Positions 7,960 to 16,379 of a DNA stretch of 41,353 nt are shown here, piece by piece. The position numbers and the translations under genes are program-made. Position 1 is the stretch's first letter. Every line of letters begins with the position of its first letter. Source of the stretch: an uncultured Clostridiaceae bacterium (GTDB lineage Bacteria; Bacillota; Clostridia; TANB77; CAG-508); contig CAKNOI010000010.1 of assembly GCA_930990125.1 (NCBI GenBank), positions 1 to 41,353 on the forward strand, read 5' to 3'. Under the pieces are notes generated by a model. It was not told the DNA's origin. It ran no database searches and saw nothing but the letters and a program-made list of their open reading frames with translations.

Positions 7960-8214
7960 AAGCTTGCCCCTATTTTTAAGGGCAAGCTTTTTACTTACGG
8001 TACCACCTTAATTTATGAATACAATATTCATTTCTTAAGTTTGATGTTAACGTTATCAAAACGAGTTTACTTACTAAAAATTTTCAGTAAACCAACTCCA
8101 AAGCTACCTTCTGCTTATTTTTCTTGAAGAAGCTCTCAGCGCAATCACTTCTACTCTCTTTGCAAGAAAGAATAAACATACTCCTCTTTTTCCTTGTTTT
8201 TTTCTATGGTATTT
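7960..8214 (-). promoter_or_regulatory. T-box riboswitch controlling valS
   Basis: The conserved T-box core AAGGTGGTACCGTAAG lies at 8009-7994 on the minus strand. A terminator follows, with stem AAGCTTGCCC/GGGCAAGCTT (7989-7960) and a TCTTTTG tail, 27 bases before valS. Upstream are stem I elements in order: an AGTA S-turn motif, an AGAGAG bulge, a GNTG-like apical loop (GCTGAGAG), then GAAGGTAGCTTTGGAGTTG. In that last block the likely specifier is GTA (8107-8105), a valine codon matching anticodon UAC. GTT in GGAGTTGG is a less likely alternative. Uncharged tRNA-Val should stabilise the antiterminator and allow valS transcription. Confidence 0.9.
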
Positions 8215-8243
8215 ATCTTAACATAATTTTAACCGAATTGCAA
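8215..8243 (-). promoter_or_regulatory. Sigma-A promoter of the valS T-box transcript
   Basis: The -35 TTGCAA (8243-8238), a 17-base spacer and the -10 TAAGAT (8220-8215) lie directly before the T-box stem I, so the leader begins near 8209. Confidence 0.72.
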
Positions 8244-8261
8244 GGGGTAAAGCAATTTTTG

Positions 8262-8432
8262 TTAGTCTTCCTCGTATTCTACTTCTTCAAATAACGGGTC
8301 TGCAAAAAATTCCGTAAGTTCCATGTTTAATCCTTCACAAATATGAAGAATAGTTGCAAGTCTTGGACTTTGTATCGTAAAAATCCTAATAAATATGCAC
8401 CGTTTTATGCTTGCAAACAAAATACATTCCAT
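8262..8432 (-). pseudogene. Remnant of an XRE-family helix-turn-helix regulator
   Basis: The 5' truncated frame ends at TAA 8264-8262. Its last 36 or so residues read QSPRLATILHICEGLN, then MELTEFFADPLFEE. That is the helix 4-5 tail typical of XRE/Cro-C1 regulators (SPxLxTLLKICEGLxxxLxEFF). The open frame reaches an ATG at 8432 (56 codons), but the upstream part does not look like an HTH and has no ribosome site, so the DNA-binding half is missing. Its own promoter and rest are absent. The valS promoter lies just past its stop. It is probably a decayed gene; a functional microprotein is unlikely. Confidence 0.55.
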
Positions 8433-8460
8433 ACAAACTTGTAAAAGAAAAGCAAATACA

Positions 8461-8493
8461 AAAGAGAAACCGATGTTACTCAGGTTTCTCTTT
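8461..8493 (-). terminator. Terminator after the aldose epimerase gene
   Basis: The 11-bp stem AAAGAGAAACC/GGTTTCTCTTT has an 11-base loop and lies 28 bases after the epimerase stop, followed by a short U tract on the minus strand. The remaining bases of the 8221-8521 gap hold the valS promoter and the regulator remnant; I see no other gene there. Confidence 0.85.
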
Positions 8494-8521
8494 TTATTAT
8501 TTTTTATACTATTTTCTTTTT

Positions 8522-9382
8522 TTAGAAAAACTCTATACTAAACTTGCAAGAAAAATCTTTCTTTGGGTCTAGTAATATCATTTTTTCTTTATTACGAAAT
8601 ACACCATCTGCACTTACTCTATCTGCTGTAGTCTGCCAAGGTTCTATACATAAAAATGGTGCATTCGGTTTAGACCATATTGCTAAATATGGAAATCCAG
8701 AAAAATCTACTGTTAATATTTTTTTATTTTCTCTTTTTGTTTTTAAACTAATTTGATTAGACGTAAGCCCTTTCATAATAATAGCATCATTACGGAAACT
8801 ATCTTTTTCTAGTACAATGGCTTTATCTTTGTATAAAATATTTTTTCCATAGTCTGTACCAATAAGTCCATCAATTAAATACAAAAAGTGAATTTTCTTT
8901 TCTTCTTGTTCAAATTCTAAATAATAATTTTCATACGGCATATCTAATTTAAAAGCAGGATGTCCACCAATTCCAAAAGGCATTACCGTATCTCCATCAT
9001 TTAACACACGATACTGCACTGTTAGCTTGTTATTTTCTACCGTATAGGTAACAAACAAAGAAAATGCAAATGGATATTTATCATGTGTGCTGTTATTACT
9101 TCTAAGCACATAAGAATGAAAATTTTCTAACTTTGTAATAGGCTCAAATTCCATATCTCTTGCAAAACCATGTTGCATCATCTCATAAATTCTACCATCT
9201 ATCATAGTTTGATTTTTCTTTAGTTTTCCTACAATAGGAAACAATATCGGACTTCTTCTTTTCCAATATACTCTCCCACTTTTATCGGTACAGTCAGCCC
9301 CCTGGTGCAACATTTCTTTTCCATTCCACTTAATGCTAACAAGCTCTGCACCAGTTCTTACAGATTGTATCTCTAAACTCAT
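8522..9382 (-). CDS. LacX-type aldose 1-epimerase family protein
   Basis: 286 aa from ATG 9382. A GGAGG lies 12 bases before this start. An upstream in-frame ATG at 9445 would overlap the preceding gene and adds no family-like sequence. The galactose mutarotase fold is recognisable from the beta-sandwich pattern and the two conserved histidines, His71 in QHGFARD and His141 in GIGGHPAF, plus the C-terminal block PFLCIEPWQTTAD. The family interconverts alpha and beta anomers of aldoses. This LacX-like branch is often encoded with sugar-use genes, and here a GH13 glycosidase lies one gene upstream. The precise sugar is unknown. The gene ends at a strong hairpin. Confidence 0.88.
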   Translation of the reverse strand: MSLEIQSVRTGAELVSIKWNGKEMLHQGADCTDKSGRVYWKRRSPILFPIVGKLKKNQTMIDGRIYEMMQHGFARDMEFEPITKLENFHSYVLRSNNSTHDKYPFAFSLFVTYTVENNKLTVQYRVLNDGDTVMPFGIGGHPAFKLDMPYENYYLEFEQEEKKIHFLYLIDGLIGTDYGKNILYKDKAIVLEKDSFRNDAIIMKGLTSNQISLKTKRENKKILTVDFSGFPYLAIWSKPNAPFLCIEPWQTTADRVSADGVFRNKEKMILLDPKKDFSCKFSIEFF

Positions 9383-9410
9383 GTTCCTATAAAACCTCCC
9401 TATGCTATTA

Positions 9411-9611
9411 CTATTGTATTGTAAAATAGAAAATAAGCGCTCCAATCATAGCAATAATAAATCCTAGCATTTTTAGCCCCATAGAAGCATCATTTTGGTC
9501 ACCAAAGCTAAAAAGTTTTCTGGTAATTCTTCTTGCATCATATACCATAACAGTGCCAAGTAATGCTATAAGAGAACTTACTATTAAAATAACAACATTT
9601 CCTATTTCCAT
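9411..9611 (-). CDS. Small two-helix membrane protein, function unknown
   Basis: 66 aa. Two hydrophobic helices (about 5-24 and 46-64) flank a short basic loop with DARRITRKLFSFGDQ. A ribosome site AAAGGA lies 7 to 8 bases before the ATG. It sits between the GH13 terminator and the epimerase gene and ends 28 bases before the epimerase start, so the two may share a transcript. The helix-basic loop-helix layout resembles small membrane proteins of unknown function seen in many Clostridia. I cannot assign a role. Confidence 0.7.
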   Translation of the reverse strand: MEIGNVVILIVSSLIALLGTVMVYDARRITRKLFSFGDQNDASMGLKMLGFIIAMIGALIFYFTIQ

Positions 9612-9690
9612 TTTGCTTCATCCTTTTTTTATTATTATACCTATATTATGTTATTTTACAAAAAAAGTCAAGAGTTTTTCGTTTTCTCCT

Positions 9691-9722
9691 AAAAACAGAT
9701 GGAGAAAAACTCCATCTGTTTT
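9691..9722 (-). terminator. Terminator after the GH13 gene
   Basis: A 13-bp stem AAAACAGATGGAG/CTCCATCTGTTTT with a 5-base loop lies 6 bases after the glycosidase stop, flanked by A and T runs. Confidence 0.92.
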
Positions 9723-9727
9723 GTCTG

Positions 9728-11653
9728 TTATATGCATAGAATAATACCATCATAGGCATCTAACTCTATTTTGTTTTTTTTCAAGAATAGAGTTGTTTCT
9801 ATGTTCTTTTTGGTACATTTTTTGATAGTAAACATCACTTTTCCTTTCTGGTATTCTTCCGGAATTACTATTGTCTCCTTGCTTCCGCTTCTGTTTACAG
9901 CAATGAACATGTTATGTTCTTTGCTTTTCCTTTCCCAAATGCAAATATCAGTATCTACTCTTAAAAAAGCAAATTCTGCTTCTGCTAAAAAAGGATTCTC
10001 TTTTCTTATTTTTCCTAACTTCTTATAGAAGTTTACCAAATTTTTATCTCGTCTTCCCCATGGATAACACTTGCGGTTAAAGGGATCTTTGTACCCCATC
10101 AGTCCCGCCTCATCTCCATAGTACACACATGGGATACCTGGCAGAAAATATTGTAGCATTGTTGCTATTTTTAGTCTTTTTTTACCAAGTCTGTATTGTG
10201 CTTTACTAAGGCTATCTAACCTTGCTTGTTCCTTACGTTCCTCTACGTAGTTCGATTTCCTTTCGAGTTCTTCTCCTGCAAGTGCTGTAATTGCCCGTAT
10301 GGTATCATGGGTGGATAAAAAGTTCATTAAGCAATCCACCGCTGGTTTAGGATATGACTCTAAAATATTCATAATCGTGTTGTAAAATTCAGAGCCATCT
10401 ATCCCGCCATATCGTACATAAGACAAAATAGCATTTTTAAACGGATAATTCATAACACTATCTAACTGCTTGCCTAAAAGATACTCTCTTCTCTTTCCAT
10501 AGCCCTCTTTGGTAACAGTATCTTCCCATACCTCACCATAAAGAACTTTGTCCGAATAAGATTTTACTTTTTGTGCAAGTGGAGTTAAAAACTCGTCTGG
10601 AAGCTCATCTACCACGTCTAACCTAAGTCCATCTGCTCCTTTTGCAAACCACAAATCAATAATACCATTATCTCCAAAGATGTACTTTTGATATTTTGGA
10701 CTCCATTTGTTTAGTTCTGGCAAGGTATCAAATCCCCACCATGTACGGTATCCACAAGGAATCCGTCTATCAAACGTATACCAAGAAAAATACGGACTTT
10801 CTGTCGATTGGTAAGCACCTAAAGAAGGATATTTTCCAGACTTATTAAAATAGATGCTTTCACTTCCTGTATGGCTAAACACACCATCTAAAAGAATATG
10901 AATTCCCATTTGATGTGCTTTTTTTGCCAAGCTTTCAAAGTCGTCCCAATCACCTAGTAAAGGATTTACTTTTTCGTAATTCGCAGTAGAATAGCCGTGG
11001 TTTTCCGCCGATTCCACAATAGGCATAAGGTACAAATTGGATACTCCTAAACTTTTTAAATATGGTAGCTTTTCTTCTATTCCTTTCAAGTTACCGCCAA
11101 AGAAATCATTGTTTCTAACAATACCGTTTTCGTCTGGCATGTATACAGGCATTTCGCCCCAATCTTGCCGATATACAATGGAATCTGGAATAGAGGTTTT
11201 ACCATTTTTGGCCTTATAAAATCTGTCTGGGAAAATCTGATACATTACGCCTTGTTTTGCAAAATCTGGTGTTCGGAAATTAGCATCATAGCAGGTAAGT
11301 TTCCAGTGCCATCCTTCTAGGTTGTAACTGTAAAATCCTTCGTTTGTTCTTGGATTTCTTTTAATTAGGTTTGTTTTTCCATTTTTGGTTATTCTAAAAC
11401 AATACCCATACACACCTGGAACTTGTAAGGAAATCGTACAAGAAAATATATTTTCTCCTTGCTGTAATTTCTTCCAAGGCATTGGTTCTTCCCGGATAGG
11501 ATGATTCCAATCTCCCCATGGACATACCATTAATTGCAGTGCATTAACATATACGTCATTCGGTATCCGTACAGAAAAAGTACACTCTGTGTTGGTACGA
11601 ATAGCACCAAAAGGATTTTTGTGTTCTAACATATAACTGTTGTACATACGCAT
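9728..11653 (-). CDS. GH13 alpha-glycosidase (neopullulanase/maltogenic amylase-like)
   Basis: 641 aa. An N-terminal beta-sandwich module (about 10-115, CBM34-like position) precedes the GH13 barrel (about 130-540) and a C-terminal beta domain. Catalytic residues are visible: nucleophile Asp346 in GLRLDVVDE, acid/base Glu374 in YGEVWED and the transition-state Asp450 in FLSTHD. There is no signal peptide, so it probably acts in the cytoplasm on maltodextrins or cyclodextrins taken up by the cell. An AAGGAGG lies 7 bases before the ATG. It is a single-gene unit with its own sigma-A promoter and terminator. Substrate choice among alpha-1,4 and alpha-1,6 bonds cannot be read from sequence alone. 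Confidence 0.92.
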   Translation of the reverse strand: MRMYNSYMLEHKNPFGAIRTNTECTFSVRIPNDVYVNALQLMVCPWGDWNHPIREEPMPWKKLQQGENIFSCTISLQVPGVYGYCFRITKNGKTNLIKRNPRTNEGFYSYNLEGWHWKLTCYDANFRTPDFAKQGVMYQIFPDRFYKAKNGKTSIPDSIVYRQDWGEMPVYMPDENGIVRNNDFFGGNLKGIEEKLPYLKSLGVSNLYLMPIVESAENHGYSTANYEKVNPLLGDWDDFESLAKKAHQMGIHILLDGVFSHTGSESIYFNKSGKYPSLGAYQSTESPYFSWYTFDRRIPCGYRTWWGFDTLPELNKWSPKYQKYIFGDNGIIDLWFAKGADGLRLDVVDELPDEFLTPLAQKVKSYSDKVLYGEVWEDTVTKEGYGKRREYLLGKQLDSVMNYPFKNAILSYVRYGGIDGSEFYNTIMNILESYPKPAVDCLMNFLSTHDTIRAITALAGEELERKSNYVEERKEQARLDSLSKAQYRLGKKRLKIATMLQYFLPGIPCVYYGDEAGLMGYKDPFNRKCYPWGRRDKNLVNFYKKLGKIRKENPFLAEAEFAFLRVDTDICIWERKSKEHNMFIAVNRSGSKETIVIPEEYQKGKVMFTIKKCTKKNIETTLFLKKNKIELDAYDGIILCI

Positions 11654-11707
11654 CTTGTTACCTCCTTGTAATTACTTGGACGGTTCCTATCTAACGATTC
11701 TACTTAT

Positions 11708-11736
11708 ACTATAACATTTTTCGACATATATTGCAA
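11708..11736 (-). promoter_or_regulatory. Sigma-A promoter of the GH13 gene
   Basis: The -35 TTGCAA (11736-11731), a 17-base spacer and the -10 TATAGT (11713-11708) lie about 55 bases before the start codon, just past the recG stop. Confidence 0.7.
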
Positions 11737-11749
11737 ACCTGCTATATTT

Positions 11750-13802
11750 TTAAATTTCTATTCTATCTTTAAACTTCTCTTTTACTAGCTTTTTCAGTAA
11801 CTTATTTTTTTCTTGCTCCAAATTGGGGTCTTCTTGTATAATATGAATGGATGTTTCCTGCACTAGTTTTAATGTTGGCATATCTTCAAAAAGATTAGCT
11901 ATTTTAAACTCAGGAAGTCCATGCTGTTTGGTTCCAAAAAATTCTCCAGAGCCTCTTAACTCTAAATCTTTTTCTGCTATTTTAAATCCATCTTGGGTTT
12001 CGCACATAATCTTCATACGCTCTTTGGTATTTTCTCCTAATGTTCCACATTTTAAAATACAATACGATTTATATTTTCCTCTTCCCACTCTACCACGTAA
12101 TTGATGAAGAGCCGCAAGACCAAAACGTTCTGCATTTTGAATTACCATAATAGTAGCATTTGGAACATCCACTCCTACTTCTATTACCGTGGTAGAAATC
12201 AAAATATCAATCTCTCCATTTTTAAAAGCTCCCATAATTTCTTCTTTTTCTTTTGCCTTCATTTTTCCATGTAAGTACTCTACTCTTAAATCTGGAAATA
12301 CTTCTTCTTTGTAATGGGTAGCAAGCTCCATAACAGATTTTGCATTTATTTCTTCGTTATCTTCTATTAAAGGGCATACCATATAGCACTGTCTGCCTTC
12401 TTGTACTTGCTTTCGAATAAAGGTATTTACCCTGTCTTCCATTTTTTCCCCTACTGCAAAAGTATCTATGGTTTGCCTGTTTGGTGGAAGCTCGTCCATA
12501 ATAGAAATATCCAAATCGCCATATAAAATAAGGGCAAGAGTTCTTGGTATTGGGGTTGCAGTCATAACTAATACGTCTGGATTTTCTCCTTTACTAGAAA
12601 TAATACCTCTTTGTTTTACTCCAAAACGGTGTTGCTCATCTGTTACGACAAAACCAAGTTTTTTAAATTCTACATTTTCTTGCAAAAGTGCATGGGTTCC
12701 TATTAAAATATCAATTTCGCCATTTTTTAGTTTCTCTAAAATCGCTTCTTTTTGCTTTTTCGTTAGTTTACTAATTAATAATTCACACCTGATGCCAAAA
12801 GGCTCTAATATATTTTTAAAATTTACCAGATGCTGACTAGCAAGAATAGCCGTTGGTGCCATAATTGCTACCTGATAGCCACATTTTACTACCTTATATG
12901 CTGCAATAATGCTAACAATCGTTTTACCAGAACCAACATCTCCTTGTAATAATCTGTTCATTGGCTTTTCCGACTCTAAGTCGCCATCTATTTCTTCTAA
13001 CACACGAAGCTGTGCCTTAGTAAGACGAAAAGGTAGTGTTTGTATTACATCAGACATATGTACTTCTTTAGAAAAAGCAATGCCTTTCTTTTCGTTTTTA
13101 TTGGCATATTTTAAGCTAAGGAGTGCAAGCTCCATGGCTAGTAGCTCTTCAAATACTAGGCGTTTTCTTGCTCGTTTAAACTCGTTAAATGTATCTGGAA
13201 AATGAATACTTCTGGTAGCAGTATTTGTATCCAATAACTGATATTCCTTTAAAAGATAATCCGGAAGTGTTTCTTCCAATTTTCCTTCTACTTCCCTAAT
13301 ACCATTTTCCATAATGTTACGAAACATATTATTGGTAATAGAATAGGTTAAAGGATAAATAGGAATAATTTTTCCTGTATTTTTACTTTGTCCTTCCTTA
13401 TCAAATACAGGTCCCGTAAGTTCTACTCTTCCTCCTTGCACCGTAGCTTTTCCAAAAAAAACATATCTTTTTCCCATTTCTATTACGGTTTTCACATATT
13501 TTTGATTAAACCAAGTAATAATACAAGTTCCAGTCTCATCGCGAACCAGTAACTTGTATATCTTCATATTTCTTCTATTGGTGGGGATTTCTTGCACTCT
13601 ACTAATAGCTATTCCGCTAATTAAAACTTCCTCTCCATTTACTACCTCTGCTATTTTTTTAGGTTTATTTCTATCTTCATAATCTCTTGGATAATACTCT
13701 ATCAAATCCTTTAGCGTAAAAATACCGAAGCTTTGCAAGCACCTCCGCTTTTGCAGGTCCTACTCCTTTCACATACTTTACAGACTTTGTTAAATCTACC
13801 AT
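11750..13802 (-). CDS. recG: ATP-dependent DNA helicase RecG, reading frame broken near the N terminus
   Basis: The main frame (from a TTG at 13738) begins [18 protein letters not shown] and lacks the first residues of RecG. These lie upstream in another frame from ATG 13802, behind [28 protein letters not shown], then VLAKL. Joining them after dropping one base near 13722-13735 gives 683 aa, the usual RecG length. The rest is normal: OB-fold wedge domain, Walker A GDVGSGKT (about 285-292), DEQH box (about 387-390), motif [11 protein letters not shown] and the C-terminal TRG region with QLRGRVGRG. RecG remodels stalled forks and Holliday junctions. The first frame ends at a TGA near 13700. 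A shorter protein from the TTG could still be made, but it would lose the conserved N-terminal helix-hairpin segment. Confidence 0.93.
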
Positions 13803-13863
13803 AAAAAGCCACCTCTTGTTTTTTCCTTACGCTATTGTATCATTTTTTTTTTGTTTTGTATAG

Positions 13864-13897
13864 TAAAAGAGACGGACTAAATTTGTCCGTCCCTTTT
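13864..13897 (-). terminator. Terminator after spoVT
   Basis: The stem GGGACGGAC/GTCCGTCTC has a 7-base loop (13893 to 13869) and a TTTT tail on the minus strand, lying 11 bases after the spoVT stop. Confidence 0.92.
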
Positions 13898-13903
13898 GTT
13901 TTT

Positions 13904-14458
13904 TTAAATTGCCATTTGGCTTCCTAGGAATGTGGCTGCAGATTGTACTACTTTTTTTTCTACGTCTGACATTTTTGTGCTTGCATCTTTGGATATTAGA
14001 ATAACGCTACCTATTACGTCTCCTTCTGAGATGATAGGATAGACTACTTGTGAATTGTTTTTTCTTTCTTTATTATCGTTTTTTGTGATTGGTATAGAAT
14101 TATTTCCGTTTTCTTCACTTAAGTAGTATTCTTTATCTTCCATTAGTTGTTCTAGCTCTGGGCTTAAGTCTTGTTCTAGAAATTCTTTTTTAGAGCCTCC
14201 AGATACGGCGATAACAGTGTCTTTATCGGTAATACATGCAATATGTCCTGTGGTTTTGGAAAGAGTTTCTGCATAGCCTGTTGCAAATTCGGATAATTCT
14301 CCTATTGGAGAGTATTTTTTTAAGATTACTTCTCCTTCTTTATCCGTAAATATTTCTAATGGGTCACCTTCTTTAATACGAAGTGTTTTCCTTATTTCCT
14401 TTGGTATTACTACTCTACCTAAATCATCTATTCTTCTAACTACTCCGGTTGCTTTCAA
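13904..14458 (-). CDS. spoVT: Stage V sporulation transcription regulator SpoVT
   Basis: 184 aa. An N-terminal AbrB-type swapped-hairpin DNA-binding domain (about 1-50, GVVRRIDDLGRVVIPKEIR) is joined to a GAF-like domain (about 55-180). Length and both domains match SpoVT. The start codon is TTG at 14458 with GGAGGG 7 bases upstream. SpoVT is made in the forespore under sigma-G and tunes sigma-G targets including spore-coat and SASP genes. The promoter seen upstream is of the sigma-G type, which supports the assignment over AbrB, a much shorter protein. It is a single-gene unit. Confidence 0.95.
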   Translation of the reverse strand: MKATGVVRRIDDLGRVVIPKEIRKTLRIKEGDPLEIFTDKEGEVILKKYSPIGELSEFATGYAETLSKTTGHIACITDKDTVIAVSGGSKKEFLEQDLSPELEQLMEDKEYYLSEENGNNSIPITKNDNKERKNNSQVVYPIISEGDVIGSVILISKDASTKMSDVEKKVVQSAATFLGSQMAI

Positions 14459-14494
14459 AAATTTTCCCTCCTTGTCATATTTAGTTTATATAGT

Positions 14495-14524
14495 TAGTAT
14501 GACAATTTGGGAAAATTTTATACA
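14495..14524 (-). promoter_or_regulatory. Sigma-G-type promoter of spoVT
   Basis: TGTATA (14524-14519), a 17-base spacer and CATACTA (14501-14495) on the minus strand match the forespore sigma-G pattern TGnATA-N17/18-CATWMTA. The -10 element lies 36 bases before the start codon. Confidence 0.68.
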
Positions 14525-14550
14525 TTTTTATTTTATTTCTAGTTTTTTTC

Positions 14551-16353
14551 TTAACGGTTTCTTCTAAATATACCAATAGCAATTAAGGTAATGCAAAGAA
14601 CAATAGCTATCACAATAACAATTAAGATTATGGTTAAAATGCTTATTCCTCCTTCTTGTTCTTGCTCTTCTTCTGCATTTGGAACTACATCTTCTACTGC
14701 TATTACTTGTTCTGGTTGTAAGTTTTTGTCTATATTGGTTAATTCTTCTTCTACTCTTCTTTTTTGCAATTCTAGGTTTTGTTTGTTTTGTAAAATAGCA
14801 TCTGCACTTTGGTCTACCATTTGTTTAATAGCGGCTGTACTGTTTTGATAACTGCTTTCTTGGCTTAAGAGTACTACTGTTTTTCCACTTTCAAAATTAG
14901 CACTCCATTCGTTAATTACCATAAAAGGAATTGCTAAAGAATCTCTTAATATGTTATTTTTTTGTTCTTCTAATTCTTTTACTTGCAAACGAATATAAAT
15001 ATCTGCTCCAATGCTATTAGCAAATTTTGCTCTTTCTTCTTCTGATAAAGTACTATTTCCTGGAATATATACTATTTTTTCTATGGTATTTTCTTTTTGT
15101 ACTTGTGTATAAAGATTTGCAAGTGTTGTGGCTTGTAATTGGGAAGCACTAATGGTGTTTCCTGTTGTTTGGCTTGCCACTTCTTGGTAAATTTCGGTTT
15201 GTACATTTGGTATATCTACTACTACTAGTAACCCTTTTAAGGTTAATCCTTCTAATTCACAATTTTGTCTTACATATTCTAAAGAAAGTACTTGTCCTTC
15301 AAATACATCTAAAATACCATTTTCGTTTTCTTGTGCATTATGAAAATATTGTGCAATTAAGTCTTGTCTATTTTCTTTTATCCATTGTCTTAGGATAACA
15401 TAGTTAAATAGTTTGGTATATGTTTCTCCCACTTCGTATTTTGCTGCTTGTTCTGTTCCTGTTCCATCTAAATAGGTATAGGTAGAACTAATTTTGTTAT
15501 CGTTTAATAGATTATCTATAATTTGACTAGTGGTTGTTGTATTTTGTATATTTAGGCTAATTCCGTCTCGAATCCAAGTATGGAAGTTAGCATCTACTAA
15601 TTCTTTTACTTTTTGTAAAAATTCTTCTCTGCTTAGTCCAAATACTTTTGTTCTTTCAAATTCGCCGTTTACTTGTTTTTCTAATACTATTTCATCTTCA
15701 TATATTTCTTTTTCTATTACAAAACGTCTATTTAAGTCTATAATATTTACATTTTGATAAGAATAGGTAATGGTATCATCTTCAAATGTATAGTTTGCTG
15801 GTTCTACTTTGGTAACTAGTGGCACATCTTTTTCTGGTACAATAATTTTTACTTGTAGATTTTTACAAGTTTTTTCTATCCCAAAGTTTTCTAGCTCATA
15901 TTCTACTCTTGGTGCTGTACTCATATTTGTTGAATTGTATTCTATTTGTATTTTTTTATATTCACCTGCTGCCATTTTAGTGGCAATAATGTAATATACT
16001 TTTCCATCTCTTTCTTCTATTTTAGGTTGTACTTGTGTATTATTAATTTTAATTTCTACATTTTCTACGGTTGTTCCTGTTTGTGTATTTCCTAGTGGAA
16101 TGGAAAAGGTATGAGATTTAGCTACATTTGTTGTGTTTTGTAAAATAAATTGATTGGTTACTTTTTCTTTTTCAATATCAATTGTAACCGTATTAGCAAT
16201 CATGCTTACTTCTGTATTTTGGCTTAAATCGGTTATTCCTTCTGCTCTAAAATAGGATGTTTGTGGCGCCATATCTACTGCCAAACAACTTCCTATCATA
16301 CTAAATAGTAAAAACATAAGTAGTACTATAATACCTATTTTTTGCATTTTCAT
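14551..16353 (-). CDS. Large membrane-anchored extracytoplasmic protein, function unknown
   Basis: 600 aa. A signal peptide (about 1-25, ending near CLAVD) starts a long extracytoplasmic part. Residues about 45-220 look beta-rich, with repeated Asn/Thr-rich strands (NQFILQNTTNVAKSHTFSIP); this resembles ectodomains of the DUF4424 or VIT kind, but weakly. The central part (about 225-480) has no family I recognise. A charged coiled-coil stretch (about 505-545) and an acidic linker lead to one C-terminal membrane helix (about 570-594) and a basic tail FRRNR. The topology is type I. It begins 26 bases after the KAP NTPase gene, the last gene of a tight recD2-comFC-KAP run. Close pairing with a cytoplasmic P-loop NTPase suggests the two act together across the membrane; this is inference. 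Confidence 0.8.
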   Translation of the reverse strand: MKMQKIGIIVLLMFLLFSMIGSCLAVDMAPQTSYFRAEGITDLSQNTEVSMIANTVTIDIEKEKVTNQFILQNTTNVAKSHTFSIPLGNTQTGTTVENVEIKINNTQVQPKIEERDGKVYYIIATKMAAGEYKKIQIEYNSTNMSTAPRVEYELENFGIEKTCKNLQVKIIVPEKDVPLVTKVEPANYTFEDDTITYSYQNVNIIDLNRRFVIEKEIYEDEIVLEKQVNGEFERTKVFGLSREEFLQKVKELVDANFHTWIRDGISLNIQNTTTTSQIIDNLLNDNKISSTYTYLDGTGTEQAAKYEVGETYTKLFNYVILRQWIKENRQDLIAQYFHNAQENENGILDVFEGQVLSLEYVRQNCELEGLTLKGLLVVVDIPNVQTEIYQEVASQTTGNTISASQLQATTLANLYTQVQKENTIEKIVYIPGNSTLSEEERAKFANSIGADIYIRLQVKELEEQKNNILRDSLAIPFMVINEWSANFESGKTVVLLSQESSYQNSTAAIKQMVDQSADAILQNKQNLELQKRRVEEELTNIDKNLQPEQVIAVEDVVPNAEEEQEQEGGISILTIILIVIVIAIVLCITLIAIGIFRRNR

Positions 16354-16379
16354 TTGTTTTCCCCCTCTAAAACATATTT

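Noticed and set aside
9383-9445. Longer epimerase start at 9445
   Set aside because: It would overlap the small membrane-protein gene and encodes sequence not seen in the family; ATG 9382 gives the usual length.
13720-13760. Proven prfB-like recoding site in recG
   Set aside because: The GGAGGTG before CTT is suggestive, but no in-frame stop or slow codon follows directly and the conserved KL residues favour a base insertion further on; kept only as a hypothesis.
14551-16353. Von Willebrand A domain in the ectodomain protein
   Set aside because: No DxSxS metal site or matching pattern could be found in the sequence.
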